From: Microbacterium foliorum
GTDB taxonomy: Bacteria > Actinomycetota > Actinomycetes > Actinomycetales > Microbacteriaceae
Length of the DNA stretch: 64,000 nucleotides
Direction of reading: 5' to 3'
NCBI RefSeq assembly: GCF_003367705.1
Contig: NZ_CP031425.1
Location: 1,550,001-1,614,000 of the forward strand
This document shows positions 55,840 to 63,858 of the stretch, one piece after another. Numbering within the stretch: position 1 is the stretch's first letter; every line of letters starts with the position of its first letter. The translations under genes and the position numbers were made by a program. The notes beneath the pieces are model-generated. The model saw only the letters and a program-made list of their open reading frames with translations. It had not been told where the DNA came from and searched no databases.

Positions 55840-56478
55840 TCAGATGTCGAGCGACTCGCCCGGCTCGAGAACCGAGAACTCTCCGCCGCCCTGCTCGGTG
55901 GCCCACTGCAGGCGCTGGCGGTGCATGGTCTTTCCCGCCACGGACAGCGTCATGTCGTGCGTCCCGAACGCACGACGGGGGTTGACCGCGAGCACGTAGT
56001 CCATCGCCTCACCGACCTTCAGCCAGGGGGCGCCGAGCGGGGCGGCGAGCGTGCCGACTTCGACGCCCTCGGGCACCGCGTAGGAGTCGCCGGGGTAGTA
56101 GAACGTGTCGTTGACCAGCACGCCCACGTTGTCGACCGTGGGAAGAGAGGAATGGATCACCTCGTGGGTGCCACCGAAGAACCGCAGCGTGAAAGCACCG
56201 ATCTCGACCGTGTCGCCGGGCGCCACCACGGAGATCTCGTATCCCTCGGCGGCGGACGCGACCCCGACGGGCGCATAGATCGGCGTGCCGGGGGCTGCCC
56301 GGAGGATGCGGTCGAGGTGCTCGGGGGTCCAATGATCGGGGTGCTCGTGCGTGATGACGAGGGCGACCAGCCCGCCGAGGTCGTTCAGCGGGGCGGTGAA
56401 CGAGCCCGGATCGATGAGGAGTATGTCGTCGCCCTGCTGGATGCGGAGAGCGGCATGTTCGAATTTGGTGACGCGCAT
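55840..56478 (-). CDS. MBL fold metallo-hydrolase, UlaG-like
   Basis: The 212-residue protein has the metallo-beta-lactamase fold with ALVITHEHPDHWTPEHL (near residue 43), the ligands of the two-metal site. It begins RVTKFEHAALRIQQGDDILLIDPG, as in the UlaG-like branch. The activity is not known. I chose ATG 56478; a TTG 12 bases upstream is directly against the GAGGGAG ribosome site and is less likely. It is cotranscribed with the APH-family gene, whose ATG follows after two bases. Confidence 0.84.
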   Translation of the reverse strand: MRVTKFEHAALRIQQGDDILLIDPGSFTAPLNDLGGLVALVITHEHPDHWTPEHLDRILRAAPGTPIYAPVGVASAAEGYEISVVAPGDTVEIGAFTLRFFGGTHEVIHSSLPTVDNVGVLVNDTFYYPGDSYAVPEGVEVGTLAAPLGAPWLKVGEAMDYVLAVNPRRAFGTHDMTLSVAGKTMHRQRLQWATEQGGGEFSVLEPGESLDI

Positions 56479-56630
56479 GAGACGAGTCAACTCCCTCTCG
56501 GCGGTGGTGGCAAACCCCTTGCGCGTGCGCCACGCCCGAGATTCAGATGGAGTTCGGCTCGATTTGGCGGCGCGATAATCGTCATGGCATACTTGAACAG
56601 TTGTCGCGGCACGGAAACGTTCCGCCAGAC

Positions 56631-56703
56631 GGCCCCATCGTATAGCGGCCTAGTACGCTGCCCTCTCACGGCGGTAACGCGGGTTCGAATCCCGCTGGGG
56701 TCA
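56631..56703 (+). tRNA. tRNA-Glu (anticodon CTC)
   Basis: Acceptor GGCCCCA pairs with TGGGGTC (one G-T pair), discriminator A. Anticodon stem CTGCC/GGCGG with loop CTCTCAC. T-arm GCGGG-TTCGAAT-CCCGC. CCA is not encoded. Confidence 0.96.
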
Positions 56704-56713
56704 CACAACACAG

Positions 56714-56739
56714 AAAGCCCTCGGTTCGCCGAGGGCTTT
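56714..56739 (+). terminator. Terminator behind tRNA-Glu
   Basis: AAAGCCCTCGG and CCGAGGGCTTT form a perfect 11-bp stem with a TTCG tetraloop. Confidence 0.88.
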
Positions 56740-56772
56740 CGTCGTTCCCGCCCTCTTCCTCGGTTCTGTCGG

Positions 56773-58095
56773 TCAGCGCACGGCTGATCGGGTCGTCGAC
56801 ATCAGTCGCAGCGCAGCCGCCGTGCCGATCAGCGCGGCCGCTGCGAGCGGGAAGTCCAGCCCGTACGCCGTGATCCCGACGACCGGCGTGACGAAGAGCA
56901 GCACGGCGGCGACGGTTGCGCCGGTGCTCGGGTGACGGGCGACTCCGGCCGGCGGGGTCTTCTCGAACCGCACCAGCCACAGCGAGAGCGCCCACACGGC
57001 TCCGAGGACCACGAGGAGGAACAGCGGTCGCGTCCACCACCAGGTCGGACTCCCCGGCGCGGGAAGGGGGAGCGGCAACAGGAGCTGGATGCCGATGAGG
57101 ATCATGATCACCGGCAGGTGCCACAGGTAGATCGTCATGAGGCGGGAGCCGATGAGGAACACCGCGCCCTGGGCCGCTCTGGTTCGCATGAGCGCAGTGA
57201 GGGGACGACGCAGCAGCGTCAGAGCGGATGCCTGGATGACGGCGAGCAGCACCATCGCCGTGGTCGGCGGCCACTGGTTGCCGAGCATGTTCCAGGAGTA
57301 GCCGCCGAGCGACACCAGGCCCCAGAGCGCGGCATATCCGGCGGCGATGAGCAGCGCCAGCTGCCAGCCCCGCCTCGCGGCGAACCACCCGTCGAACAGG
57401 AAGAACCCGAGCTGCTGGGCGAACAGCCACACGAACACGATGTTGGGAATGCCGAACAGTTCCTGACCGAGGCCGTAGCCGGTGCCCGCGATCGGCTGGA
57501 TCGCGAGCATCCCACCCACCACCGTGAAGCGCAGCGTGTCGATCACCACGGCGCCCGCGAGAAGGACGATCAGCACGGGCATGCCGTGGCGTTCGTGCAG
57601 TCCCATCATCGTCGGGGCCAGGGCCTGGACGATCATGTACGCCGCGAGGAACCAGAGCGGTGATCCGATGCCGATGGCGACCACATCGACGAGCGCGGGG
57701 TCGAGCCCGATCAGTCGGGCGGCGCCGAGCACTGCGGTGAGGAAGACGAAGAGTGCGAGCGCGGGGCGCGCGAGCCGCAGCAGGCGCACGCGCACGAACA
57801 CGTCGGCGGACTCACCGCGAGCGACCGCCGACCGCCAGCCGGCGCGTGCCGCATATCCGCCGACGACGAAGAACAGCGGCATGATGTTCGCCATCCAGGA
57901 GGCGGCCGTGAACCACGGCTGCGCCTCGACCGTCCGCTCGATGAGGAGTGACCCGTCGGGCGCACGCCCCACCCCCGTGAAGAGGATGTGCACGAACACG
58001 ACCAGCAGCACGCACGTCACCCGTGCCAGATCGAGAGTGAGGTCGCGGCCCTGCGGGGCCGTGCGAGGCGTCGAGACTGCGGCGGCGCTGCTCAT
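56773..58095 (-). CDS. Acyltransferase-3 family membrane protein
   Basis: The 440-residue protein has about ten membrane segments. The start RDLTLDLARVTCVLLVVFVHILF near residue 17, with the catalytic-type His, and NIMPLFFVVGGYAARAGW near residue 70 are typical of acyltransferase-3 enzymes, which acylate surface polysaccharides, lipids or antibiotics. No SGNH domain follows. The subgroup with WFLAAYMIVQALAPTMM and SYSWNMLGNQWPPTTAMV-like residues is common in actinobacteria without known acceptor. It has a -10 box in leaderless position and a hairpin behind the upstream DUF4349 gene (58118-58137). Confidence 0.85.
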   Translation of the reverse strand: MSSAAAVSTPRTAPQGRDLTLDLARVTCVLLVVFVHILFTGVGRAPDGSLLIERTVEAQPWFTAASWMANIMPLFFVVGGYAARAGWRSAVARGESADVFVRVRLLRLARPALALFVFLTAVLGAARLIGLDPALVDVVAIGIGSPLWFLAAYMIVQALAPTMMGLHERHGMPVLIVLLAGAVVIDTLRFTVVGGMLAIQPIAGTGYGLGQELFGIPNIVFVWLFAQQLGFFLFDGWFAARRGWQLALLIAAGYAALWGLVSLGGYSWNMLGNQWPPTTAMVLLAVIQASALTLLRRPLTALMRTRAAQGAVFLIGSRLMTIYLWHLPVIMILIGIQLLLPLPLPAPGSPTWWWTRPLFLLVVLGAVWALSLWLVRFEKTPPAGVARHPSTGATVAAVLLFVTPVVGITAYGLDFPLAAAALIGTAAALRLMSTTRSAVR

Positions 58096-58102
58096 GCCGA
58101 AG

Positions 58103-58108
58103 ACTCTA
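58103..58108 (-). promoter_or_regulatory. Putative leaderless -10 box for the acyltransferase gene
   Basis: On the minus strand TAGAGT is followed by seven bases and the ATG at 58095. Confidence 0.5.
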
Positions 58109-58117
58109 GCGGTGCAC

Positions 58118-58137
58118 GGCTCCCGGCCCGGGGAGCC
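58118..58137 (-). terminator. Hairpin behind the DUF4349 gene
   Basis: GGCTCCC and GGGGAGCC pair directly after the stop of the DUF4349 gene. It would separate the sigma/DUF4349 unit from the acyltransferase gene. Confidence 0.55.
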
Positions 58138-59232
58138 TCACTCCGAGAACTCCTCGGCGGCCGGCGCCCCGACCGTGCGGCGAGCGCGACGTGCCCGTCG
58201 GATCGACCAGATCGCGAGGAGGACGACGGCAGCGAGTGCGAGCCAGGGGAGGACGAAGCCCAGTGCGATGACGAGGGCGTTCAGCGACACCACGAGCCCG
58301 TTCCAGCCCGCGAACAGGCCGTCGGCGAAGCCGGCGGGATCGGCGGTCGTGGCGGGAGCCGTGCGGGTGAGCTGCACCTGCAGAGTCGACATCGAGACCT
58401 GGTCCTCGAGGGCGGTGAGCTGCTGCTGGTAGGACTCGAGCTGAGCCTGTCGGTCGGTGAGCGCGACCTCGGCCTCGATGAGCTCGGCGACCGTCCCGGT
58501 CTGCGCCATGAGCTCGGTCAGCCGCTGCACCGACGCGGACGTCGCGTCGACCCGCGCGCGCAGGTCGATCGCCGCGGAGGTGACGTCCTGCTTCGAGATC
58601 GAGGATGAGAGCACGTCGCCGGTCTCCGCGAGCTCGTCGACCACGGTGGTGAGGTCTGCGGAGGGCACCCTGATGCTGACCCACCCGTAGCCCGGATCCA
58701 CGGGTGCGGGCGCGGAGGTGTCATCGGTCGCCTCGCTCTTGCCGATCTCGGTGCTCTCGACGTAGCCGCCGTGCTTCTCCGCGAGGGCGGCGATCGCCGC
58801 CCCGGCATCCGCGATGTCCTTCACCTCGAGGCTGGCGGTGGCCGTCGCGATGATCTCGCGGTCCACCGCGTCGACGGCCGCGGGCGCCACCCCTGTCGAC
58901 TCCTGGGCCGCATCGGACGCGCTCTGGTCGGCGTTGCCGGAACGGGAGGTGTCGACGGCGACGCCTGCGGGCATGCCGCTCCCGTCGGCGGTGCTGGACG
59001 CACTGCCTCCGACGATGCCCAGGATGGGCGGCGTGACGAGGACGCCCACCACGAACGCGGCGGCCACCCCGGTGCCGGTGAGCCATCCGCGGCGTCGCGC
59101 CCGCGATCGGGCCGTGGCCGGGGTCTGCCGGGGACGCCGGGCGGCGATCTCGTCGAACACGGCGGCCTCGATGCGCGCAGCCGCGGCATCCGACAGCTCG
59201 GGAAGATCGTCGTGGGGTGTGTGGTCGTTCAT
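58138..59232 (-). CDS. DUF4349 membrane protein, possible anti-sigma-like partner
   Basis: The 364-residue protein starts with about 48 polar residues (SDAAAARIEAAVFDEIAARR), then a membrane segment near residues 49-76, an outer domain and a second membrane segment near residues 315-345 followed by an Arg-rich tail. The DUF4349 core has HGGYVESTEIGKSE, GYGWVSIRVPSADLTTVVDEL and a coiled-coil region (TDRQAQLESYQQQLTALEDQ). The ATG overlaps the stop of the ECF sigma gene by four bases. The N-terminal polar piece before the membrane and this coupling suggest that it holds the sigma factor at the membrane, as anti-sigma factors do, but no zinc motif is present. Confidence 0.82.
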   Translation of the reverse strand: MNDHTPHDDLPELSDAAAARIEAAVFDEIAARRPRQTPATARSRARRRGWLTGTGVAAAFVVGVLVTPPILGIVGGSASSTADGSGMPAGVAVDTSRSGNADQSASDAAQESTGVAPAAVDAVDREIIATATASLEVKDIADAGAAIAALAEKHGGYVESTEIGKSEATDDTSAPAPVDPGYGWVSIRVPSADLTTVVDELAETGDVLSSSISKQDVTSAAIDLRARVDATSASVQRLTELMAQTGTVAELIEAEVALTDRQAQLESYQQQLTALEDQVSMSTLQVQLTRTAPATTADPAGFADGLFAGWNGLVVSLNALVIALGFVLPWLALAAVVLLAIWSIRRARRARRTVGAPAAEEFSE

Positions 59233-59786
59233 GCGTCGCTCGCTTCCTTCACGGCACCGCGCAGTCGGGTGCGGACTCGGGAGAGACGGTTCCGGACGAT
59301 CGCGTGACTCACGCCCAGCTCGTCCGCAGCGGCCTGATACGCGTAACCCTCCGCTGCGCAGAGCCGGAAGATCTCGCGGTCGAGGTCGCTCATCGTTCCC
59401 ACCTCGGCTGCGATCCTCGCCGCCATCGCCGCGGTGATCACCTGCTCCTCGACGCTGATCGTGGAGGGGAGGGTGTCATCGACGGCCTCTGTCGTGTGCG
59501 CCCGATCCCGCAGGCGCTGGCGCAGACGGTTCGCGGCCTGGAACCGGCAGATCGTGGCCAGCCACGGGAGGATCGATTCTCCCCGCAGCTCGAGGTCCGG
59601 CAACTTGCGCCAGGCGGTCACGAAGGTCTCCTGGGTGACGTCCTCGGCGTCGGCGGGGGAGCCGAGGATGCCGTGGGCGATCCAGTAGACCGGGCGTACG
59701 TGCAGGCGGTACAGCTCGCGGAAGGCGCTCTCGTCGCCGGCCGCGGCCTGAGCCGCCCATCTCTGATCACTCGTCTGCACGGGCAT
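59229..59786 (-). CDS. ECF RNA polymerase sigma factor
   Basis: The 185-residue sigma-70 family protein has region 2 (FRELYRLHVRPVYWIAHGILGSPADAEDVTQETFVTAWRKL, with DAEDVTQETFVTAW typical) near residues 20-60 and region 4 (LDREIFRLCAAEGYAYQAAADELGVSHAIVRNRLSRVRTRL in part) near residues 130-172. This is the extracytoplasmic function layout. It overlaps the DUF4349 gene, probably its control partner. Its own target promoters cannot be read from this window. Confidence 0.93.
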   Translation of the reverse strand: MPVQTSDQRWAAQAAAGDESAFRELYRLHVRPVYWIAHGILGSPADAEDVTQETFVTAWRKLPDLELRGESILPWLATICRFQAANRLRQRLRDRAHTTEAVDDTLPSTISVEEQVITAAMAARIAAEVGTMSDLDREIFRLCAAEGYAYQAAADELGVSHAIVRNRLSRVRTRLRGAVKEASDA

Positions 59787-59938
59787 CCTGTTTCCGTTCG
59801 GTGTCTCTCACCCGGGAAGTGTCGGCGGATGCCTCATCGTCTCAGATGCCGAGGAGATGTTCCTCGTGGCGGCCGGTCGTGCGTCATGTTGTGAGAGCGT
59901 GCACCCGAACGCTCCGCGCTCGGCTAGCATTGGCGACG
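59787..59938. other. Divergent interval between sigma factor and riboswitch
   Basis: This 152-base stretch holds the promoters of the sigma gene (minus) and terC (plus). TAGCAT at 59924-59929 is a plausible -10 box for the riboswitch RNA. I see no gene in it. Confidence 0.4.
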
Positions 59939-60036
59939 CGAGAGGGAGTATCCCGTCAGCGCATCCGCCGTCATCACGAGCATCGACATCGCTGCTCCGG
60001 TAATGCGACGCACTTCGTGCGTGGGAGAGACTTTCG
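59939..60036 (+). ncRNA. Probable yybP-ykoY (manganese) riboswitch
   Basis: The leader of the terC gene has the elements of this class in order. P1 is CGAGAG (59939-59944) with CTTTCG (60031-60036). GGAGTA follows P1 directly. The first conserved internal segment is CGTCATCACGAG (59969-59980). A second helix ACGCAC-TTC-GTGCGT (60008-60022) precedes the 3' GAGACTTTC. In known members two loops meet and bind Mn2+, and TerC and MntP genes are common targets. I infer the class from recalled consensus, without a covariance search. Confidence 0.72.
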
Positions 60037-60072
60037 ATCAACTCCCGACCCTCCGAAAGGTCAAGCACGCCC

Positions 60073-61080
60073 GTGGAAATCCCTCTCTGGTTCGAGATCA
60101 CCTCGATGATCGTCCTGTCGATCATCCTGCTCGGCGACCTGCTCCTGATCCGCCTCCGCCCGCACATCCCGTCGACGAAGGAGTCGACCCTGTGGGTGGT
60201 CTTCTACGTCGGACTCGCCCTGCTCTTCGCGGTGCTGCTGGGGAACGTGGGCGGCTGGCGGAACGCGGGCGACTTCATCACCGGCTGGGCGCTGGAGTAC
60301 AGCCTCTCGATCGACAATCTCTTCGTCTTCGTGCTGATCATGGCGCAGTTCGCCGTCCCGCGGCGCCTGCAGCAGCAGGTGCTGATGGTCGGCATCATCA
60401 TCGCGCTGGTGCTCCGCGGGGCCTTCATCCTCGTGGGCGTCACGATCGTCGAGCACTTCTCGCCGATCTTCTACATCTTCGGCGCGTTCCTGATCTACAC
60501 CGCGATCAAGCAGGCCATGCCGGAAGGTGATCACGACGGCGAGGTGCAGCGCGAGAACTTCATCGTCCGCCTGCTGCGTCGACGCGTCGACATCAGCGAG
60601 ACGTACGACGGATCGAAGCTGCGCACCACGGTCGACGGCACGCGCATGTGGACCCCGATGGTGATCGTCTTCATCACGATCGGCGTGACCGACCTCATCT
60701 TCGCGATCGACTCGATCCCGGCGATCTTCGAGATCACCACGAACGGCTTCCTCGTCTTCGCAGCCAACATCTTCGCCCTCATGGGGCTGCGCCAGCTCTA
60801 CTTCCTGCTCGGCGATCTTCTCGACCGCCTCCGCTACCTGCACTACGGCATCGCCGTGATCCTCGGATTCATCGGCATCAAGCTGATCCTGCATGCCCTG
60901 CACGAGAACGAGCTGCCCTTCATCAACGGCGGCCAGCATGTGGAGTGGGTGCCCGACATCGACAACATGGTCTCGCTGGGCGTCATCGTCGCGGCGATGA
61001 CCGTCGCGACGGTCGCGAGCCTGATCGCGTCGTCCCGTGACAAGCGGGCGGCGAAGCGGCTCGACCAGCCGGTGGAGTGA
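60073..61080 (+). CDS. TerC family membrane protein
   Basis: The 335-residue protein has eight to nine membrane segments. It carries the family sequence GWALEYSLSIDNLFVFVLIMAQFAVP near residue 70 and TPMVIVFITIGVTDLIFAIDSIPAIF near residue 193, with buried acidic residues that could bind a metal. TerC proteins, once linked to tellurite resistance, export or handle manganese in bacteria tested so far. The GTG at 60073 is the family-like start. The probable Mn2+ riboswitch ends 36 bases before it, which supports a manganese role. Confidence 0.92.
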   Translation: MEIPLWFEITSMIVLSIILLGDLLLIRLRPHIPSTKESTLWVVFYVGLALLFAVLLGNVGGWRNAGDFITGWALEYSLSIDNLFVFVLIMAQFAVPRRLQQQVLMVGIIIALVLRGAFILVGVTIVEHFSPIFYIFGAFLIYTAIKQAMPEGDHDGEVQRENFIVRLLRRRVDISETYDGSKLRTTVDGTRMWTPMVIVFITIGVTDLIFAIDSIPAIFEITTNGFLVFAANIFALMGLRQLYFLLGDLLDRLRYLHYGIAVILGFIGIKLILHALHENELPFINGGQHVEWVPDIDNMVSLGVIVAAMTVATVASLIASSRDKRAAKRLDQPVE

Positions 61081-61090
61081 GGGCATCGTG

Positions 61091-61438
61091 ATGCGTCACT
61101 GGACACCGATGGCCGTCGTCTACCTCGTCCTGGCGATGGCCGGACTCGTCGGCACCTGGGCGTTCAACGTCCTGGCCATCACGCAGATGGTGGACTTCAT
61201 CGGCGACCTCGTCGGCAGCGGCCCTGCCGTGTCGTCGATCACCATCGACCTCCTGATCGCGGCGATCGCCGGAAGCATCTTCATCATCGTCGAGGCACGA
61301 CGGATCGGCATGCGACACGGCTGGCTGTACGTGGTCGCGTCAGGGGTGACGGCATTCGCCTTCATGTTCCCGCTGTTCCTCGCCATGCGTCAGCGGCACC
61401 TCACCCGGTTGTCCACAGAGACTCAGCCTCGAGCGTGA
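61091..61438 (+). CDS. DUF2834 membrane protein
   Basis: The 115-residue protein has three membrane segments and the DUF2834 pattern TPMAVVYLVLAMAGLVGTWAFN at the start and VEARRIGMRHGWLYVVASGVTAFAFMFPLFLAMRQR at the end (given in part). It follows terC by 10 bases and may belong to its transcript. The ATG at 61091 is used; a GTG three bases before is possible. Its last 38 bases overlap the end of the convergent gene. Confidence 0.83.
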   Translation: MRHWTPMAVVYLVLAMAGLVGTWAFNVLAITQMVDFIGDLVGSGPAVSSITIDLLIAAIAGSIFIIVEARRIGMRHGWLYVVASGVTAFAFMFPLFLAMRQRHLTRLSTETQPRA

Positions 61439-61994
61439 GGTCGATGACCTGGCGCAGCAGTGCGCCGAGCGAGGTCGATCGCAACAGGGTGTACCGGTCG
61501 TAGTCGCCCAGCGGGGCGATCTCGGCGAGCTGCCACGACGAGGCGAGAGGGTCGTCCGAGAGGTCGGTGTCGGCGCTCCAGGGCGAGTCGGCGCGTGCGA
61601 GCACCCGCCGCACGGTCGACTCGGCCAGGGTGCGCAGGGGAGTGAGGGCGTCGTCCCAGGTCAGCTCGGGCAGCGGCGTCACGGCCGCACGGGGATGGGG
61701 CGCGTCATCGACCCACTCGTCGATCGAGAAGCGCGTGGTGCCGACAGCGACGATGTGCAGCACGTCCGCGTCGGCCGAGACGCTCGTGAGCCTCGCCATC
61801 GTGCCGATGCCGCTGCGCAGGTCGCCGCCGCCGACCTCCTGACCCCGCTCGATGAGCACGACACCGAACTGCGGATCCTCCTCGTCGAGAAGGTGCCCGA
61901 TCATCGTGAGATAGCGCGGCTCGAACACGCGGAGCGGAAGCGGGGTGTACGGGAAGAGCACCGAGCCAAGGGGGAACATCGGTAGTGCGGCCAT
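61401..61994 (-). CDS. LON peptidase N-terminal (substrate-binding) domain protein
   Basis: The 197-residue protein starts MAALPMFPLGSVLFPYTPLPLRVFEPRY, the hallmark of the Lon N-terminal domain, and has DPQFGVVLIERGQEVGGGD and GTMARLTSVSADADVLHIVAVGTTRF. There is no ATPase or protease part. Such stand-alone proteins are frequent in actinobacteria and are thought to bind substrates. A longer frame upstream crosses the DUF427 gene on the other strand and is not real. TTGACT six bases before the ATG might be a weak -10 box. Confidence 0.87.
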   Translation of the reverse strand: MAALPMFPLGSVLFPYTPLPLRVFEPRYLTMIGHLLDEEDPQFGVVLIERGQEVGGGDLRSGIGTMARLTSVSADADVLHIVAVGTTRFSIDEWVDDAPHPRAAVTPLPELTWDDALTPLRTLAESTVRRVLARADSPWSADTDLSDDPLASSWQLAEIAPLGDYDRYTLLRSTSLGALLRQVIDLTLEAESLWTTG

Positions 61995-62018
61995 GACCCC
62001 AGTCAACACTGGGAGACG

Positions 62019-62024
62019 TACAGT
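62019..62024 (+). promoter_or_regulatory. Putative leaderless -10 box for the DUF427 gene
   Basis: TACAGT is followed by six bases (GAAAAG) and the ATG at 62031. Confidence 0.5.
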
Positions 62025-62030
62025 GAAAAG

Positions 62031-62528
62031 ATGCGCAGACCGAGTCCCCTCGTCCCGTCTCCCGGCCAGGAATCCGTCTGGGACTATCCGCGGCCTCCGA
62101 GGATCGAGAAGGTGGACGAGCGTGTCACCATCCGCCTCGGCGGCGTGCTCGTCGCCGACACCCGGGCGGCGATGCGGGTGCTCGAGACGAGTCATCCCCC
62201 GGTGTACTACCTGCCGATAGCCGATTTCATCGACGGAGCGCTCTCCGATGCTCCCGGTTCGTCGTTCTGCGAGTTCAAGGGGGCCGCCCGCTATCTCGAC
62301 GTGCGCGGCGGAGGTCTTGTGGCCGCGGGCGCCGCGTGGAACTACCCGGATCCCACCCCCGGATTCGAGGCGCTGACCGATCGTGTCGCGGTCTACGCGG
62401 GGCCGATGGACGAGTGCACGGTGGGAGGTGAGGTCGTGGTCCCGCAGCCGGGCGGGTTCTACGGCGGCTGGGTCACGTCCTCCGTCGTCGGTCCGTTCAA
62501 GGGCGGGCCGGGCTCGATGGGCTGGTAG
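62031..62528 (+). CDS. DUF427 domain-containing protein
   Basis: The 165-residue protein matches DUF427: SVWDYPRPPRIEKVDERVTIRLGGVLVADT near the start, then LETSHPPVYYLPIADF, FCEFKGAARYLDV and the end GFYGGWVTSSVVGPFKGGPGS. The family is widespread in actinobacteria and has no firm function; a small beta barrel is known from structures. It is convergent with the monooxygenase gene. The ATG at 62031 agrees with the family start. Confidence 0.87.
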   Translation: MRRPSPLVPSPGQESVWDYPRPPRIEKVDERVTIRLGGVLVADTRAAMRVLETSHPPVYYLPIADFIDGALSDAPGSSFCEFKGAARYLDVRGGGLVAAGAAWNYPDPTPGFEALTDRVAVYAGPMDECTVGGEVVVPQPGGFYGGWVTSSVVGPFKGGPGSMGW

Positions 62529-62544
62529 CCGGTCGCCAGATCGG

Positions 62545-63858
62545 TCAGAAGGCGCGGAGGTTCGCCTGCAGCCCGCCGTCGACGTACTTGCGGCGGAGGA
62601 TGCCGCGGCGTCGCAGTTCCGGGACGAGCTCGTCCAGCGTGCGGTGCAGGGTGACCGGGTGGAAGTCCCCCCACAGCAGTACGCCGTCGTTGCCCCACTC
62701 GCCGAGTTCCTCGACGAGATCCGCGAACTCGACCGCCGTGCCGACGAACCCCGAACGATCGGACAGGCGTCCACTGCGTGCGAGCGCCGTGAGGTGCGCA
62801 CGCAGCGGGGCATCGTCGCCGCGATCGCCGATCAGTCGACGGATGCTGCCCTGCGACACATGCTCCCCGAACACCGCGAGATCGAGCGGGCGGTCGAGAT
62901 CGAGTGCGGTGAGGTCGGTCTCGAGGTCGCTCGACTGCTTTCTGGCGATCTGCACGAGCGCCGCATCGTCGGGGCGGGCGGAGGCGGCGACGATACGGTC
63001 GGCCTCCTCGGCCGAGGAGACGATGACGGGCTGGATGGCGAACAGGATCCTGATGTCCTCGGCGGAGCGGCCGGCGGCGGTCGCCGCATCGTGGATCTTC
63101 GCGCGATAGGCGCGGACCGAGGCCTCGTCGAGAGGAGCCAGCGCGAGCTGGACGTCGGAGTTGGCGCCGGCGAAGCCGAGGCCCCGACCCGATCCGCCCG
63201 GCGAGACGATGGCCGGTTCGCCGTCGGTGAAGGGCAGCGCGTTGAGGGGGCCGTCGAATGAGTAGTGCGAGCCGCGGTGGTGCACGGCGCGCAGCCGTGC
63301 ACCGTCTGCGAACACATCGCTCGGCCTGTCGCGGACCAGTGCGCCGTCCTCCCAGCTGCGCCAGAGCGAGCGGATGCCGTCGAGCCACTCCTCGGCACGG
63401 TCGTAGGCCTCATCGTGACCGAGCTGCGCGTCGGCGGAGAAGTGCCGCGCGCTTCCCGTGTCGGTGACGACGTTCAGACCGAGCCGATGGCCGCTGAGGT
63501 GCTGCAGCGTGGCGAATTGCCTCGCAGCCGTATAGGGCAGGTAGGCCGCCGGGTTGACGGTGGGGACCACACCGAGGTGGCGGGTGGCCTGGAACAGGTA
63601 CGGAGCGAGCAGCAGCGGGTCGTGCTTGGGCCCGCCGAAGGCGTGTCGCACCCGCAGGTCGATCGTCGACGGGGATCCGAGCGAGGGGGCGTCCTCGATG
63701 ATGACCAGGTCGAATCCCGCCTGCTCCAGGGTGCGGGCCGCCTCCTGGTAGATCTCGGGTCGCGTCCAGTCGTAGTCCCAGTCGAGAGAGGGGTGGCCCC
63801 AACCCTGGGGGCCGAAACCGCGGGCGAGGAACCACCCGAAGTGCTGGGGTCTGCTCAT
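62545..63858 (-). CDS. FMN-dependent LLM-class monooxygenase, NtaA/SnaA/DszA type
   Basis: The 437-residue protein belongs to the long luciferase-like group that includes DszA, SnaA, NtaA and DmoA. It shows PQHFGWFLARGFGPQGWGHPSLDWDY at the start, HEPTVNPAAYLPYTAARQFATLQHLSGHRLGLNVVTD in part as ARQFATLQHLSGHRLGLNVV near residue 112, and IVSPGGSGRGLGFAG near residue 220. These enzymes use FMNH2 from a partner reductase to cleave C-S or C-N bonds. Its ATG overlaps the stop of a PLP sulfhydrylase gene (ATGA), which suggests that it frees sulfite or sulfide from an organosulfur compound. Confidence 0.87.
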   Translation of the reverse strand: MSRPQHFGWFLARGFGPQGWGHPSLDWDYDWTRPEIYQEAARTLEQAGFDLVIIEDAPSLGSPSTIDLRVRHAFGGPKHDPLLLAPYLFQATRHLGVVPTVNPAAYLPYTAARQFATLQHLSGHRLGLNVVTDTGSARHFSADAQLGHDEAYDRAEEWLDGIRSLWRSWEDGALVRDRPSDVFADGARLRAVHHRGSHYSFDGPLNALPFTDGEPAIVSPGGSGRGLGFAGANSDVQLALAPLDEASVRAYRAKIHDAATAAGRSAEDIRILFAIQPVIVSSAEEADRIVAASARPDDAALVQIARKQSSDLETDLTALDLDRPLDLAVFGEHVSQGSIRRLIGDRGDDAPLRAHLTALARSGRLSDRSGFVGTAVEFADLVEELGEWGNDGVLLWGDFHPVTLHRTLDELVPELRRRGILRRKYVDGGLQANLRAF

